Source: Pseudomonas hunanensis (lineage in GTDB: Bacteria > Pseudomonadota > Gammaproteobacteria > Pseudomonadales > Pseudomonadaceae). Taken from it: DNA of 64,000 bases. The notes below the pieces were generated by a model. That model ran no database searches. It was not told the origin of the DNA and saw nothing but the letters and a program-made list of their open reading frames with translations. How positions within the stretch are numbered: position 1 is the stretch's first letter; each line of letters begins with the position of its first letter. Shown in pieces: positions 25,541 to 34,454 of this stretch. Where the stretch lies: positions 186,001-250,000 of the forward strand of contig NZ_QJRC01000071.1 in assembly GCF_013393325.1 (NCBI RefSeq), read 5' to 3'. A program made the position numbers and the translations under genes.

Positions 25541-25753
25541 TTAGATGCCCCGCAAAGCTGCCAACGAAGGCCGTCGATGCTGACTATCGAGGCGAAACCA
25601 CCCCATCTGCCACTGCCTAGGCTGAACTCCTGAATCATGCCCAACAGCAATGGCGATTAGCATCTCCCCGATTCGATTCCACCAAACGCCATAACTAGCT
25701 GATTTATTTATAGCTACCCTATGAGGTACGCCAATAAATCCACCAAATTCCAT
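25541..25753 (-). CDS. Hypothetical ORF beside the right attachment site
   Basis: A 70-residue ORF starting 40 bases inside the right-hand repeat (MEFGGFIGVPHRVAINK...). No family recognised. Its stop is followed at once by the ATG of the 25385-25540 ORF, so the two could be a small operon or pieces of one broken gene. Low confidence; composition is intermediate between island and core. Confidence 0.25.
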   Translation of the reverse strand: MEFGGFIGVPHRVAINKSASYGVWWNRIGEMLIAIAVGHDSGVQPRQWQMGWFRLDSQHRRPSLAALRGI

Positions 25754-25793
25754 TCCCGCAAATCTCCTACCCTCACAGCAAGAAACCGTTCGT

Positions 25794-25809
25794 CTGGTGC
25801 CGCACCATA
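25794..25809 (+). repeat. attR candidate: imperfect copy of the tRNA-Thr 3' end
   Basis: CTGGTGCCGCACCATA differs from the tRNA-Thr end by one missing G and is preceded by CGTTCG, recalling the T-loop GGTTCGA. It marks the return to GC-rich core sequence and lies ten bases before a strong terminator. The decay suggests an old insertion that may no longer excise precisely. Confidence 0.55.
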
Positions 25810-25818
25810 CGCAGTATC

Positions 25819-25849
25819 AAAAAGGCTCACCGAAAGGTGGGCCTTTTTT
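25819..25849 (+). terminator. Terminator at the right island junction
   Basis: AAAAAGGCTCACC pairs with GGTGGGCCTTTTTT around GAAA. It probably terminated tRNA-Thr transcription before the island arrived, since it follows the displaced tRNA end closely. No gene is seen from here to 26021. Confidence 0.8.
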
Positions 25850-26021
25850 GTTTGTACCGTTTTTCTTTGAATACCCACATCAAACACCCTGCAGTCGCCA
25901 AAAGACTGCAGCCTTCCCCCTCAGCGTGCTCGTGCAATTACTGCAGCGTTTGATTTCGATCAAGCTCCCTGCAGCCATGAGGCATAGCCTGTTTTCAGGC
26001 AGCCCTTGAGGGAAGCACCCC

Positions 26022-26228
26022 ATGGCCAAGAAATTCCCCACAAACCCCAGCCATCCCGAGCGTATCTGCTGGGGCTGCGACCTCTACTGCCCAGCCAAAG
26101 CCCTAGCCTGTGGCAACGGTGCAGATCGAACAATGCATCCGATAGAGCTGTTTGGCGAGGATTGGGAGAGCTTGGAGGGCCGGCTGGAGAAGCCGGTTGT
26201 TCGGGGGCAAGAGGCAGAGCCCGGGTGA
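26022..26228 (+). CDS. DUF3079 family small protein
   Basis: A 68-residue protein with the cysteine-rich core CWGCDLYCPAKALACGNG (about residues 17-34), which could bind a metal, followed by TMHPIELFGEDW. This is the conserved DUF3079 pattern; function unknown. A ribosome site GAGGGAA precedes the ATG. It is the first core gene after the island, followed by a REP-like element and a convergent receptor gene. Confidence 0.8.
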   Translation: MAKKFPTNPSHPERICWGCDLYCPAKALACGNGADRTMHPIELFGEDWESLEGRLEKPVVRGQEAEPG

Positions 26229-26232
26229 AGAA

Positions 26233-26270
26233 GGGCCGCTGCGCGGCCCATCGCGACACAAGGCCGCTCC
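26233..26270. repeat. REP-like element, ATCGCGACACAA class
   Basis: A GGGCCGC/GCGGCCC stem (26233-26249) is followed by ATCGCGACACAAGGCCGCTCC. The same ATCGCGACACAAGGCCGCT module occurs at 53537 in this window, so it is a second repeat family distinct from the TTCGCGGG hairpins. Confidence 0.75.
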
Positions 26271-26289
26271 TACACTTGACCGTGCCTGA

Positions 26290-28587
26290 TCAGAAGGCAG
26301 TGCTGACCGTCAGCGAAAGGTTACGCGGGTCGCCATAGATTGCCCCGGCGTAGAACCCGTACTGGGTGTAGTAGTGCTTGTCGAACAGGTTGTTGGCGTT
26401 GAGGCTGACGCTGGTGTCGTCGGTCAGCTGGTACTTGGCCATGGCATTCCAGATGGCATAACCAGACCAGTTCACGTCAGTGGCACCATTGCTCACGCCA
26501 TTGGTGGGCTGACCTGCCGGGCTGGAAATGGCGCGAATGTTGGTTTGCGCGGTCACGCCTGCGCCCAGGGTGAGGCGGTCGAGCGGGCCGCTCAGGCGGT
26601 AGGTGGTCGAGGCCTTGAACAGGTGCGACGGGTCGCTGCGACCGTCGCTGTCGACGCGGCGGAAATGCAGATAGGTGTAGCCGGCATACACGTTCCAGTT
26701 GGGGCTCAGGGCACCCGCGACTTCCAGGTCGATACCGTCGGTTTCCTGCCCGGAACCGGCCTTGTAGGCATTGCCACCAGTCGGGGTGGTCAGGTCGCCA
26801 TCCAGCACGGCCTTGTTTTCCTGCTTGGTGCGGAAGTACGCCGCCGAGGCGTTCAACCGGCCATCGAACCACTCACCTTTGATGCCGGTCTCGTAGCTTT
26901 GCCCGCGAATCGGCTCGACCTTGCTGCCGCTGCTGGTTTCAGAAGTTTGCGGTGTGAAGATGTCGGTGTAGCTGGCATACACCGAGTAATTCTCGTTGAG
27001 GTCGTACACCGCACCCAGGTAAGGGGTGACGATGCCGTTCTCTTCCTGGCTGCTGCGCACGCCGGCCACGCTACGGGTAACGGACGAGTAGTTGCTGGTG
27101 CGCACGCCGACGATCACCGACAGCGGGTCGGTGACGCTCAGGCGGGTGGCGGCGTACATGCCCTGCAGGCGGGTGGTGGTCTTGCTGTGGCGGCCGGTGC
27201 GCGAGGCGAGGATGTCGTAGTCGTCATCCACTCCATTGCGCCAGTCGGTCAGCGGGAAGCCGTTGTTGGCGCGGAACTGGCAGCCCAAAGCAGGCGCGCT
27301 GGCCATGCCGTCACCGACCATGGTGCAGGAGTATTCCGGCGACCAGCCCACCGTGCGGCTGTCGTTGTAGCCAACCATGGCCTGGTGGGTACGGCCGAAC
27401 AACTGGAACGGACCGGACAGGTCGATTTGCGCCGATTGCTGGGTGGTGTCGCTGGAGCTGTGCAGGCCATTGAGCACGGCGCCGCTGCCATCCTGGTCCC
27501 AGTAGCCGCCGTAGCTGCCACGGCCCGCCGAGTTGACCTTCGCCAGGCCACGGTGGTTCAGGGCTTCGGTAGTGGCCTGGGCGCCTTTCAGGTCCAGGGT
27601 CCAGTCGTTGTCGAAGCGGTGCTCCAGCGAGCCGAACGCAGTGCGGGTGGTGTACTCGCCAAAGCTCCAGCTGGGCACCACGTTGGTGCTACGTGGCAGG
27701 TCGGTCTTGCTGCCGTCGCGGTACCACAGCGGGATGTTCGCCCCCCAGCCGCCACCAACCACCTTGTTGTACTCGTACTGGTAGCCAGCGCCGAGGGTGG
27801 TCGCCTCGTCCAGATCGAATTCGAAATTGGCCAGCGCGGCGCGGGAGCGCTCGGACTGGTTGTCGCGGAACGAGTTGGCGTCCTGCTGGGTCATGACGAA
27901 GCGCGAGCGCAGCCGGCCGTCTTCGGACAATGGCAGGTTTAGGTCGGCACCCAGACGGCGTTTGTCCCAGCTGCCGTAGGTGGCGTAGGCGCTGCCGCCG
28001 AAGGTTTTGGTCGGTGCCTTGCGGATCAGATTGACGGTGGCCGACGGGTCGCCGGTGCCGCCCAGCAGACCGTTGGCGCCGCGCACGATGTCGATGCGCT
28101 CGTACAGATCCATGTTCAGCGCATTGCCGCTGCCGCTGAAGTCAGAGCCGCCCTGGGTCTGCAGGCCATCGACCTTCCAGTTGCTGATCGAGTAACCACG
28201 GGCACGGTAGTCGGTACGCCCACCCACTTCGGACTTGTTGGCCGTTACGCCCGGCGTGGTTTGCAGCGCCTGCTCGATGGTGTGGATGTCGCGGTCATCC
28301 ATCTGCTGACGGGTGATGGTGGTGACCGATTGTGGCGTCTGTCGCGGCGTCAGATCGAGGCCGGTGGAGCTGCGAGTGCGCTCGACCGTGTAGCCCAACT
28401 GGCCGGCATCGTCGGCTGGCAGTAACGCGCTGTCTTCGATCTGCGTGGCATCCAACTCGAGGGGTTTACCGTCGGCAGCCATGGCGCCACCGCTGATGGC
28501 AACGGCAACGAAGAAGGCCAGCGGCTTGAGACGACTGCCACTTGGGCTGCTGGGGGTGAAGACTTTCGGGGTGCTCATAGGATTCAT
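26290..28587 (-). CDS. TonB-dependent siderophore receptor (FpvA/FhuE-like)
   Basis: A 765-residue outer-membrane receptor for a ferric siderophore. A signal peptide of about 37 residues (LKPLAFFVAVAISGGAMA) precedes a plug domain (TPQSVTTITRQQMDDRD; YRARGYSISNWKVDGL; ERIDIVRGANGLLGG), then a 22-strand barrel ending in LSLTVSTAF with a terminal Phe. The 'GxGDPSATVNLIRKAPT' motif is typical of FpvA/FhuE receptors; the ligand is unknown. ATG at 28587 or 28578 could start it. There is no N-terminal signalling domain. It is divergent from a two-component system that may control it. Confidence 0.92.
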   Translation of the reverse strand: MNPMSTPKVFTPSSPSGSRLKPLAFFVAVAISGGAMAADGKPLELDATQIEDSALLPADDAGQLGYTVERTRSSTGLDLTPRQTPQSVTTITRQQMDDRDIHTIEQALQTTPGVTANKSEVGGRTDYRARGYSISNWKVDGLQTQGGSDFSGSGNALNMDLYERIDIVRGANGLLGGTGDPSATVNLIRKAPTKTFGGSAYATYGSWDKRRLGADLNLPLSEDGRLRSRFVMTQQDANSFRDNQSERSRAALANFEFDLDEATTLGAGYQYEYNKVVGGGWGANIPLWYRDGSKTDLPRSTNVVPSWSFGEYTTRTAFGSLEHRFDNDWTLDLKGAQATTEALNHRGLAKVNSAGRGSYGGYWDQDGSGAVLNGLHSSSDTTQQSAQIDLSGPFQLFGRTHQAMVGYNDSRTVGWSPEYSCTMVGDGMASAPALGCQFRANNGFPLTDWRNGVDDDYDILASRTGRHSKTTTRLQGMYAATRLSVTDPLSVIVGVRTSNYSSVTRSVAGVRSSQEENGIVTPYLGAVYDLNENYSVYASYTDIFTPQTSETSSGSKVEPIRGQSYETGIKGEWFDGRLNASAAYFRTKQENKAVLDGDLTTPTGGNAYKAGSGQETDGIDLEVAGALSPNWNVYAGYTYLHFRRVDSDGRSDPSHLFKASTTYRLSGPLDRLTLGAGVTAQTNIRAISSPAGQPTNGVSNGATDVNWSGYAIWNAMAKYQLTDDTSVSLNANNLFDKHYYTQYGFYAGAIYGDPRNLSLTVSTAF

Positions 28588-28727
28588 TTGGGAAGACTTC
28601 GTATTTGCAGATGATTTTTTGTTAGGATTCTAGGGATCGGCCCTCCGGGCTCCAGACCCGACATGTACGGGGATGTAATTGAACGTAATGAGCGCCACCG
28701 GCCCTCACCGAACAGGTGTTTTTCCGC

Positions 28728-29450
28728 ATGAGCACGACCCTGCTGGTTGTCGATGATGACGACGAGATCCGCGAACTTCTTTGCGATTACCTGAAAGATG
28801 CCGGCTACACCGTGTTAGCTGCGGCCGACGGTGAACAGATGCGCGAGCAGCTGGCCCGGCAAAAAGTGGAGCTGGTGGTGCTCGACTTGATGCTGCCTGG
28901 CGAGGACGGTCTGAGCCTGTGCCGTCAGCTGCAGGCCACACCTGGGCTGGCGGTGATCATGCTGTCGGCCAAAGGCAGCACGCTGGACCGCATCATCGGC
29001 CTGGAGGTGGGTGCCGACGACTACCTGGCCAAGCCCTTCGAGCCACGCGAGCTGATCGCCCGGATCAAGGCCGTGCTGCGTCGCCCGCAACGCCTGGACG
29101 TACAGGCCGAAGAGCCCGCCGTGGTGGATGCGCAGCTGTTCGCCGGGTTTCGCCTGGAACACGTAAAGCGCCTGCTGACTCGGCCCGATGGCGAGACCCT
29201 GACCCTGCCGCGCTCCGACTACCGCGTACTGCGTGAACTGCTGGAAGCCAACAACCGCGTGGTCTCCCGCGACCAGCTGACGCGCAGTGCGTTCGGCCGC
29301 GACCACCTGCCCGACGACCGCTCAGTGGACATGTGCGTCAGCCGCCTGCGTCAGCAACTGCGCCGTGCACCGGCGGGGGCCGCGCAAATCCTTACCATCC
29401 GCAACGAAGGCTACCTGCTGAGCATCGCCAGCCACGAGGCCGATACCTGA
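28728..29450 (+). CDS. OmpR-family response regulator
   Basis: A 240-residue regulator with a receiver domain (1-120; acidic pocket VVDDDDE, phospho-acceptor Asp53 in [10 protein letters not shown], Lys in YLAKPFEP) and a C-terminal winged-helix DNA-binding domain (about 140-235; LTLPRSDYRVLRELLEANNRVVSRDQL). The ORF extends to a GTG at 28716, but the ATG at 28728 is standard. It precedes its kinase by one base. The divergent siderophore receptor is a plausible target, though no binding site was identified. Confidence 0.93.
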   Translation: MSTTLLVVDDDDEIRELLCDYLKDAGYTVLAAADGEQMREQLARQKVELVVLDLMLPGEDGLSLCRQLQATPGLAVIMLSAKGSTLDRIIGLEVGADDYLAKPFEPRELIARIKAVLRRPQRLDVQAEEPAVVDAQLFAGFRLEHVKRLLTRPDGETLTLPRSDYRVLRELLEANNRVVSRDQLTRSAFGRDHLPDDRSVDMCVSRLRQQLRRAPAGAAQILTIRNEGYLLSIASHEADT

Positions 29451-29451
29451 C

Positions 29452-30819
29452 ATGCGCTGGCTTCGCCGGCTGTGGCCACGCACCTTGTTTGGTCAGTTGC
29501 TGCTGATCATGGTCAGCGGCACGCTGGTGATTCAGTTGATGTCGAGCAGCATCTGGTTCGATGTGCGTTTCGCCCAGGTGCTCGAGGCGCCTGTGCGGCT
29601 GGTCGCTGCGCGCAGCGCTCCACTGATTGCCCAGGCCGACTGCCACGGCGGCATGCTGCAGCCACCAGCCCATTACCAGCTACGCTGCGCCGAAAGCCTG
29701 CCCACGCCGGAGCATGACGAGCGCCGCGGGCGCAGGCGCATCGAGCTGTTGCTGCAGCAGGCCCTCAAGTACGAGCTGGGGCATGCCCAGGACGTGCGCC
29801 TGATGAAGGTGCAACTGACCGATGAACTGGGCCAGCCGATCGTCTGGCGCAGCTTGTTCGGCCTGCGCACGGCCCAGGCGCATATCCAGTTCGCGGTGCC
29901 GTTGGCCGATGGTCACTGGCTGACCGTCGACGGCCAGGAACTGCAGGGTTGGAGCGGCGAGTCGGCTTGGGTGCTGATCAGCGACTACCTGTTGCGGGTA
30001 TACGCCCTGCGGATTGTCGCGGTATTGCTGGTGTGCCTGATTGCCGTGCGCCTGTGCCTGCGCCCGCTGCGTCGCCTGGCCGATGCCGCACGCGGCCTGG
30101 GCGCTAACCTCGAGCAACCGCCCTTGGCGCTGGATGGCCCGGAGGAAGTGCGTCAGGCGGCGCAAGCGTTCAACGCCATGCAGCAGCGGCTGATAGCCAT
30201 GGTCAACGACAAAGCCTACTTCCTGGCTGCCGTATCACACGACCTGCGCACACCACTGACCCGAATGCGCCTGCGCCTGGAGCGCCTGCCCGACGACGAA
30301 CACCGCCAACGCCTGCGGCAGAACATCACACAGATGGACGACATGATCGGCCAGGTCCTCGATTACCTGCGTGCGGGGGAACAGCAGAATTTGCAGCAGG
30401 TGGACCTGGACCGGCTGGTGGCGCGCCAGTGTGCGGACCTGGCCTGCGCCGAGGAACCACTGCCAGTACACGGCCAGGCAGGCAGCTTGCGGGTGGATGC
30501 CCTGCTGTTGCAGCGTTGCCTGCAAAATTTGTTGGTGAATGCGTTGCGCTATGCCCAAGACATTTCGGTCACGCTGGAGCGAGCGAGCACAGGGGTATTC
30601 ATCCATATCGACGACCGTGGGCCGGGGATCGCGCCCGCGCTGCTGACGACCATTACCGACCCGTTCGTGCGCGGCGAAGGCTCGCGTAACCAGGCCTCGG
30701 GAGGGTATGGGCTGGGGTTGAGCATTGCCCAGCGGATTGCAACCAGCCATGGCGGTGAGCTGATGCTGTCGAACCGTGAGGGCGGTGGATTGCGGGTCAG
30801 CATACTGCTCCCCATCTGA
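29452..30819 (+). CDS. EnvZ-type sensor histidine kinase
   Basis: A 455-residue membrane kinase with TM1 at about 14-32, a periplasmic sensor region of about 150 residues, TM2 at about 183-202 and a HAMP domain. The dimerisation box has His263 (VSHDLRTPLTRMRL), then N-box LQNLLVNALRYA and G-boxes DRGPGIAP and GGYGLGLSIA. It phosphorylates the regulator encoded one base upstream. The periplasmic domain has no recognised ligand fold; metal or envelope signals are possible given the neighbouring receptor. Confidence 0.92.
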   Translation: MRWLRRLWPRTLFGQLLLIMVSGTLVIQLMSSSIWFDVRFAQVLEAPVRLVAARSAPLIAQADCHGGMLQPPAHYQLRCAESLPTPEHDERRGRRRIELLLQQALKYELGHAQDVRLMKVQLTDELGQPIVWRSLFGLRTAQAHIQFAVPLADGHWLTVDGQELQGWSGESAWVLISDYLLRVYALRIVAVLLVCLIAVRLCLRPLRRLADAARGLGANLEQPPLALDGPEEVRQAAQAFNAMQQRLIAMVNDKAYFLAAVSHDLRTPLTRMRLRLERLPDDEHRQRLRQNITQMDDMIGQVLDYLRAGEQQNLQQVDLDRLVARQCADLACAEEPLPVHGQAGSLRVDALLLQRCLQNLLVNALRYAQDISVTLERASTGVFIHIDDRGPGIAPALLTTITDPFVRGEGSRNQASGGYGLGLSIAQRIATSHGGELMLSNREGGGLRVSILLPI

Positions 30820-30932
30820 CGGCGAGCGCTCTGGCATACGCAATCAGGTAATAGTCTTTTACCAATTCCCCAGGTTTTCCCTGCCCCGCCTTTGCCTATC
30901 CTATGCCCGGTCATCCTGCCTGCGATGGACCC

Positions 30933-32600
30933 ATGAAACACTCTCTGCCCAGCCGCTACGCCTGCCTCGCGCTCTGCCTTGTCTTCAGCTTCGCCAGCCT
31001 ACCGCTGCTCGCCCAACATGCCTGGCTGTGGCCAGTAACGCTGATCACCGCATTGCTTAGCCTGGTCGGCCTGAACGACCTGCGACAAAGTCACCACGCG
31101 GTACGCCGCAACTACCCGATCCTCGGCAACATCCGCTACCTGATCGAAACTATCCGCCCGGAAATCCGCCAGTACCTGATCGAGGGTGACGACGACAAGC
31201 TGCCGTTTTCCCGGTCGCAGCGCTCGCTGGTCTACGCACGGGCCAAGAACGAAAGTGCCGAGAAAGCCTTCGGCACACTGAACGATGCCTACAAGCCCGG
31301 TTTCGAATTCATCAGCCATTCGATGCTGCCAGTGGCTACGCCAGACCCGGCATCGTTTCGCATTGCCATCGGTGGGCCGCAATGCCGCCTGCCCTATTCG
31401 GCCTCGATCTTCAACATTTCGGCCATGAGCTTCGGTGCCCTCAGTGCCAACGCCATCGCCGCGCTCAACCGCGGCGCACGCATGGGCCGGTTTGCCCATG
31501 ACACCGGCGAAGGCAGCATCAGCCCGTATCACCGTGAACACGGCGGCGACCTGATCTGGGAAATCGGCAGCGGCTACTTCGGCTGCCGCACCGAGGACGG
31601 TCGCTTCGACCCACAGCGCTTTGCCGAACAGGCCAAGTCGCCACAAGTGAAGATGATCGAAATCAAGCTCAGCCAAGGCGCCAAACCAGGCCACGGCGGC
31701 ATTTTGCCGGGGCACAAGGTCAGCCCTGAAATTGCCCAGACCCGCGGCGTGCGCGCAGGCGAGGACTGCATCTCGCCGGCAGCGCACAGCGCCTTCCGCA
31801 CACCAGTCGAGTTGCTGCAGTTCGTGGCCAGCCTGCGCAAGCTGTCAGGCGGCAAACCTGTAGGCTTCAAGTTCTGCCTGGGCCACCCGTGGGAGTTCAT
31901 GGGCATTGCCAAGGCCATGCTCGCCACCGGCATCACCCCGGACTTCATCGTCGTCGATGGCAAGGAAGGCGGTACCGGCGCGGCACCACGCGAATTCAGC
32001 GACAACATGGGCGTGCCGATGCGCGAAGGCCTGATGTTCGTGCACAACACCCTGGTTGGCCTGAACCTGCGCTCGAGCATTCGCATCGGCGCAGCAGGCA
32101 AGATCGTCAGCGCCTTCGACATTGCCAGCGTGTTGGCCATCGGCGCTGACTGGGTCAACTCGGCACGCGGCTTCATGTTCGCCATTGGCTGCATTCAGTC
32201 GCAAAGCTGCCATACCAACAAGTGCCCGACCGGCGTGGCCACGCAAGACCCACTGCGCCAGCGCGCCCTGGTAGTGCCGGACAAGGCCGAGCGGGTGGCC
32301 AGCTTCCACCGCAACACCCTGCACACCCTGGCCGAGATGCTGGCTGCCGCGGGCCTGGAGCACCCTTCGGAGCTCAAGCCCAAGCACCTGGCACGGCGTA
32401 TCAGCCCCAGCGAGATCGGGTTGTTTTCAGACTTGCACACCTTCCTCAAGCCGGGCGAATTGCTCAGCGGCTCGATCGAAAGCGAGTTTTATGCACGGAT
32501 GTGGCGGATGGCGCGTAGCGACAGTTTTGCACCGGAAACCGCAGATGCAACACCGGCTCCGGCAGTAACCTTGCGCCGAAAAGAAACAGCCCCGGCATAG
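30933..32600 (+). CDS. FMN-binding glutamate synthase family protein
   Basis: A 555-residue protein with two N-terminal hydrophobic stretches (about 8-40), then the FMN-binding central domain of glutamate synthase (ISAMSFGALSANAIAALNRGA; GEGSISPYH; VDGKEGGTGAAP; CHTNKCPTGVATQDP). The latter Cys cluster corresponds to the 3Fe-4S site region. It lacks the amidotransferase domain of GltB, so its true substrate is uncertain. The ORF is open ten codons upstream; the ATG at 30933 (MKHSLPSRYA) is preferred. It follows the kinase after about 110 bases and is convergent with the porin gene. Confidence 0.88.
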   Translation: MKHSLPSRYACLALCLVFSFASLPLLAQHAWLWPVTLITALLSLVGLNDLRQSHHAVRRNYPILGNIRYLIETIRPEIRQYLIEGDDDKLPFSRSQRSLVYARAKNESAEKAFGTLNDAYKPGFEFISHSMLPVATPDPASFRIAIGGPQCRLPYSASIFNISAMSFGALSANAIAALNRGARMGRFAHDTGEGSISPYHREHGGDLIWEIGSGYFGCRTEDGRFDPQRFAEQAKSPQVKMIEIKLSQGAKPGHGGILPGHKVSPEIAQTRGVRAGEDCISPAAHSAFRTPVELLQFVASLRKLSGGKPVGFKFCLGHPWEFMGIAKAMLATGITPDFIVVDGKEGGTGAAPREFSDNMGVPMREGLMFVHNTLVGLNLRSSIRIGAAGKIVSAFDIASVLAIGADWVNSARGFMFAIGCIQSQSCHTNKCPTGVATQDPLRQRALVVPDKAERVASFHRNTLHTLAEMLAAAGLEHPSELKPKHLARRISPSEIGLFSDLHTFLKPGELLSGSIESEFYARMWRMARSDSFAPETADATPAPAVTLRRKETAPA

Positions 32601-32612
32601 GCCAGGGCTGTT
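32585..32612 (-). terminator. Terminator of the OprD-family porin
   Basis: AACAGCCC (32585-32592) pairs with GGGCTGTT (32605-32612). Read on the minus strand the stem is followed by TCTTTTC, so it suits the porin transcript. It overlaps the last codons of the convergent glutamate-synthase-like gene. Confidence 0.65.
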
Positions 32613-32630
32613 GGGTACATCACATCAGCA

Positions 32631-33950
32631 TCAGAAGATGCTGATCGGGTACTCGACGAATACGCGGACTTCGTTGCCGTCGTCGTTGTAACCGTTCTGC
32701 TGCACGGCGTTGTTGGTACGCACGAACGAGCTACGCAGCTTGATGGACAGGTCCTTGGCCGGGCCGTCCTGCACCACGTAACGGATCTGGTTGAAGATCT
32801 CGCGCTCTTTACCTTCGCCAAAGCCCTGCGGGTTGGCAACGTTGCGGGTGTTGATGTTGTCACCCACCACGTAGGCCAGCTTGTAGGTCAGGCCCGGAAT
32901 GCCGTAGGCACCGAAGTCCAGGCCGTAGCCCAGCTGCCAGGAGCGCTCGTCTTCGGCATTGAAGTCGGACCAGTACGAGTTGGCCAGGTAGATGGTCGAA
33001 CCACCGTCACCCACGCCACCGGCGTTCTGGTAGAAGCCGTAGTTGTAGCCAGTGCTGCCGGTGCTGCGCTGGTGAGCGAGGGTGAACGAGTGGGCACCGT
33101 ACGCGTAGGTGGCGGCCAGGCTCCAGATGGTGTTGGAGTCGCCGTTCAGGCCAGCGGCTTGTACGTACTTGTGGTCGATGTCCGACTTGTAGCCGTTGAA
33201 GTCCAGGGTCAGGGACTGGTCGCTGGCGATCGGGAAGACGTAGTTCAAGCCCAGGTAGTGCTTCTTCATCACGTCTTCGTTGTCGGCGGTGTACAGCGAA
33301 GCGGTGAAGTTGTCGGTGAACTTGTAGCTACCACCGAAGACGTTGATCGACTTCAGGCCACCGCTATCACGCCCCTCTGCGCTCTTGCGCGCTTCCTGGG
33401 TGAAACGACCGGCGTTCAGTTCCAGGCCCTGGATTTCTTTGGAAGTGATCAGGGTACCGGTGAAGCTTTCTGGCAGCAGACGTGCATCGTCGTACTGCAG
33501 CACAGGCAGTGCTGGCATCTGGTCACCGTACTTCAACACGGTGTTGGAGATGCGGAATTTCACTGCAGCACCACCACGGGCCAGGTTGTGCGGCGAGCTG
33601 GCGTTGCCTTCGGCGTTGGTGGTTTCGTGCGGTTTGAAGAAGTCGACGCCGCCGCCACCGTTGTGGCCTTTGCCGCCATCGAGGCGCACCGCGTACAGGC
33701 CAAATGCGTCGACACCGACGCCGACGGTGCCTTGGGTGAAGCCGGAGGAGAAGTTGGCGATGAACGCCTGGCCCCATTCGATCTGGTCGTCGGTGCCGTG
33801 CTTCTTGTCACGGTTGATGTAGGCGTTGCGCAGGAGGACGTTGGCGTGGCTGTCCTCGATGAAGCCCTTGCTGTCGGCCTGTTCATTGGCCTGTGCCTGG
33901 GTCGCGGCGATCATCGCCAAGGCGACCAGGCTGATCCTGGTTTTCAACAT
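32631..33950 (-). CDS. OprD-family outer membrane porin (OprE/OprQ-like)
   Basis: A 439-residue porin with a 21-residue signal peptide (cleavage after AQA). The mature start ADSKGFIEDSHANVLLRNAY-like region, GFGVDAFGL-type strand, NTVLKYGDQMP and ELNAGRFTQ are the OprD/OprE/OprQ signature; it ends in a terminal Phe (YPISIF). It should form a substrate-selective channel for small organic acids or amino acids, but the substrate is not evident. It is divergent from the second siderophore receptor across a 500-base gap. Confidence 0.9.
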   Translation of the reverse strand: MLKTRISLVALAMIAATQAQANEQADSKGFIEDSHANVLLRNAYINRDKKHGTDDQIEWGQAFIANFSSGFTQGTVGVGVDAFGLYAVRLDGGKGHNGGGGVDFFKPHETTNAEGNASSPHNLARGGAAVKFRISNTVLKYGDQMPALPVLQYDDARLLPESFTGTLITSKEIQGLELNAGRFTQEARKSAEGRDSGGLKSINVFGGSYKFTDNFTASLYTADNEDVMKKHYLGLNYVFPIASDQSLTLDFNGYKSDIDHKYVQAAGLNGDSNTIWSLAATYAYGAHSFTLAHQRSTGSTGYNYGFYQNAGGVGDGGSTIYLANSYWSDFNAEDERSWQLGYGLDFGAYGIPGLTYKLAYVVGDNINTRNVANPQGFGEGKEREIFNQIRYVVQDGPAKDLSIKLRSSFVRTNNAVQQNGYNDDGNEVRVFVEYPISIF

Positions 33951-34454
33951 GTTGTTTTCCTTATTTCTTAATCAAAAACGCTCTGCAATATGACGCCAGG
34001 AACCAACGCCCCTTCGTAGGTTCGACGCTATGCGGATCCAGCCGGGCGGGCCAACCGGTAATACACGGCGGCCCTTGGCAGCAGCTTGGCCAAGATCATG
34101 GCCAGCAGGCGTTGGCCGAATCCTAGCCGTGTGCGATTACAAATGTCAAAAAATCGTGAAATGCAGGTTGATATAACCAAAATCACCGGTGAGCCTGGTG
34201 CATTTCCATACAGGTTTGCGCTATCAGCGGGCATTTTATCTTGTGTGGGAAAAAGCCTTTTGATCGCACGGACAACTTCCCGTGGAGCCGTTTTCACAGC
34301 ACAAGGTTGCCCCAACAGGCAAAGTCGCTGCGATCAGGGATGTTACAAACAGACACATATGTAAAGACAAGCCTTTACAAATACCCAAGCAAGAGTAAAT
34401 AGCAAGCATTACCATTCGCGCCTTTCTTTTCACCTGCCCGGTCCGGATGTGCCC
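33951..34454. other. Divergent regulatory region, porin / siderophore receptor
   Basis: No gene is supported in this 504-base gap. It holds an inverted repeat TGTAAAG (34360-34366) / CTTTACA (34373-34379) and a Fur-like site at 34395. The receptor-proximal 150 bases are AT-rich, as promoters are here. Confidence 0.55.
34395..34413 (+). promoter_or_regulatory. Fur-box-like site upstream of the siderophore receptor
   Basis: GTAAATAGCAAGCATTACC agrees with the 19-base Fur consensus (GATAAT-GATAAT-CATTATC) at 12 positions, with the strongest match in the CATTA half. It lies about 40 bases before the receptor start, where iron repression would act. Confidence 0.5.
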
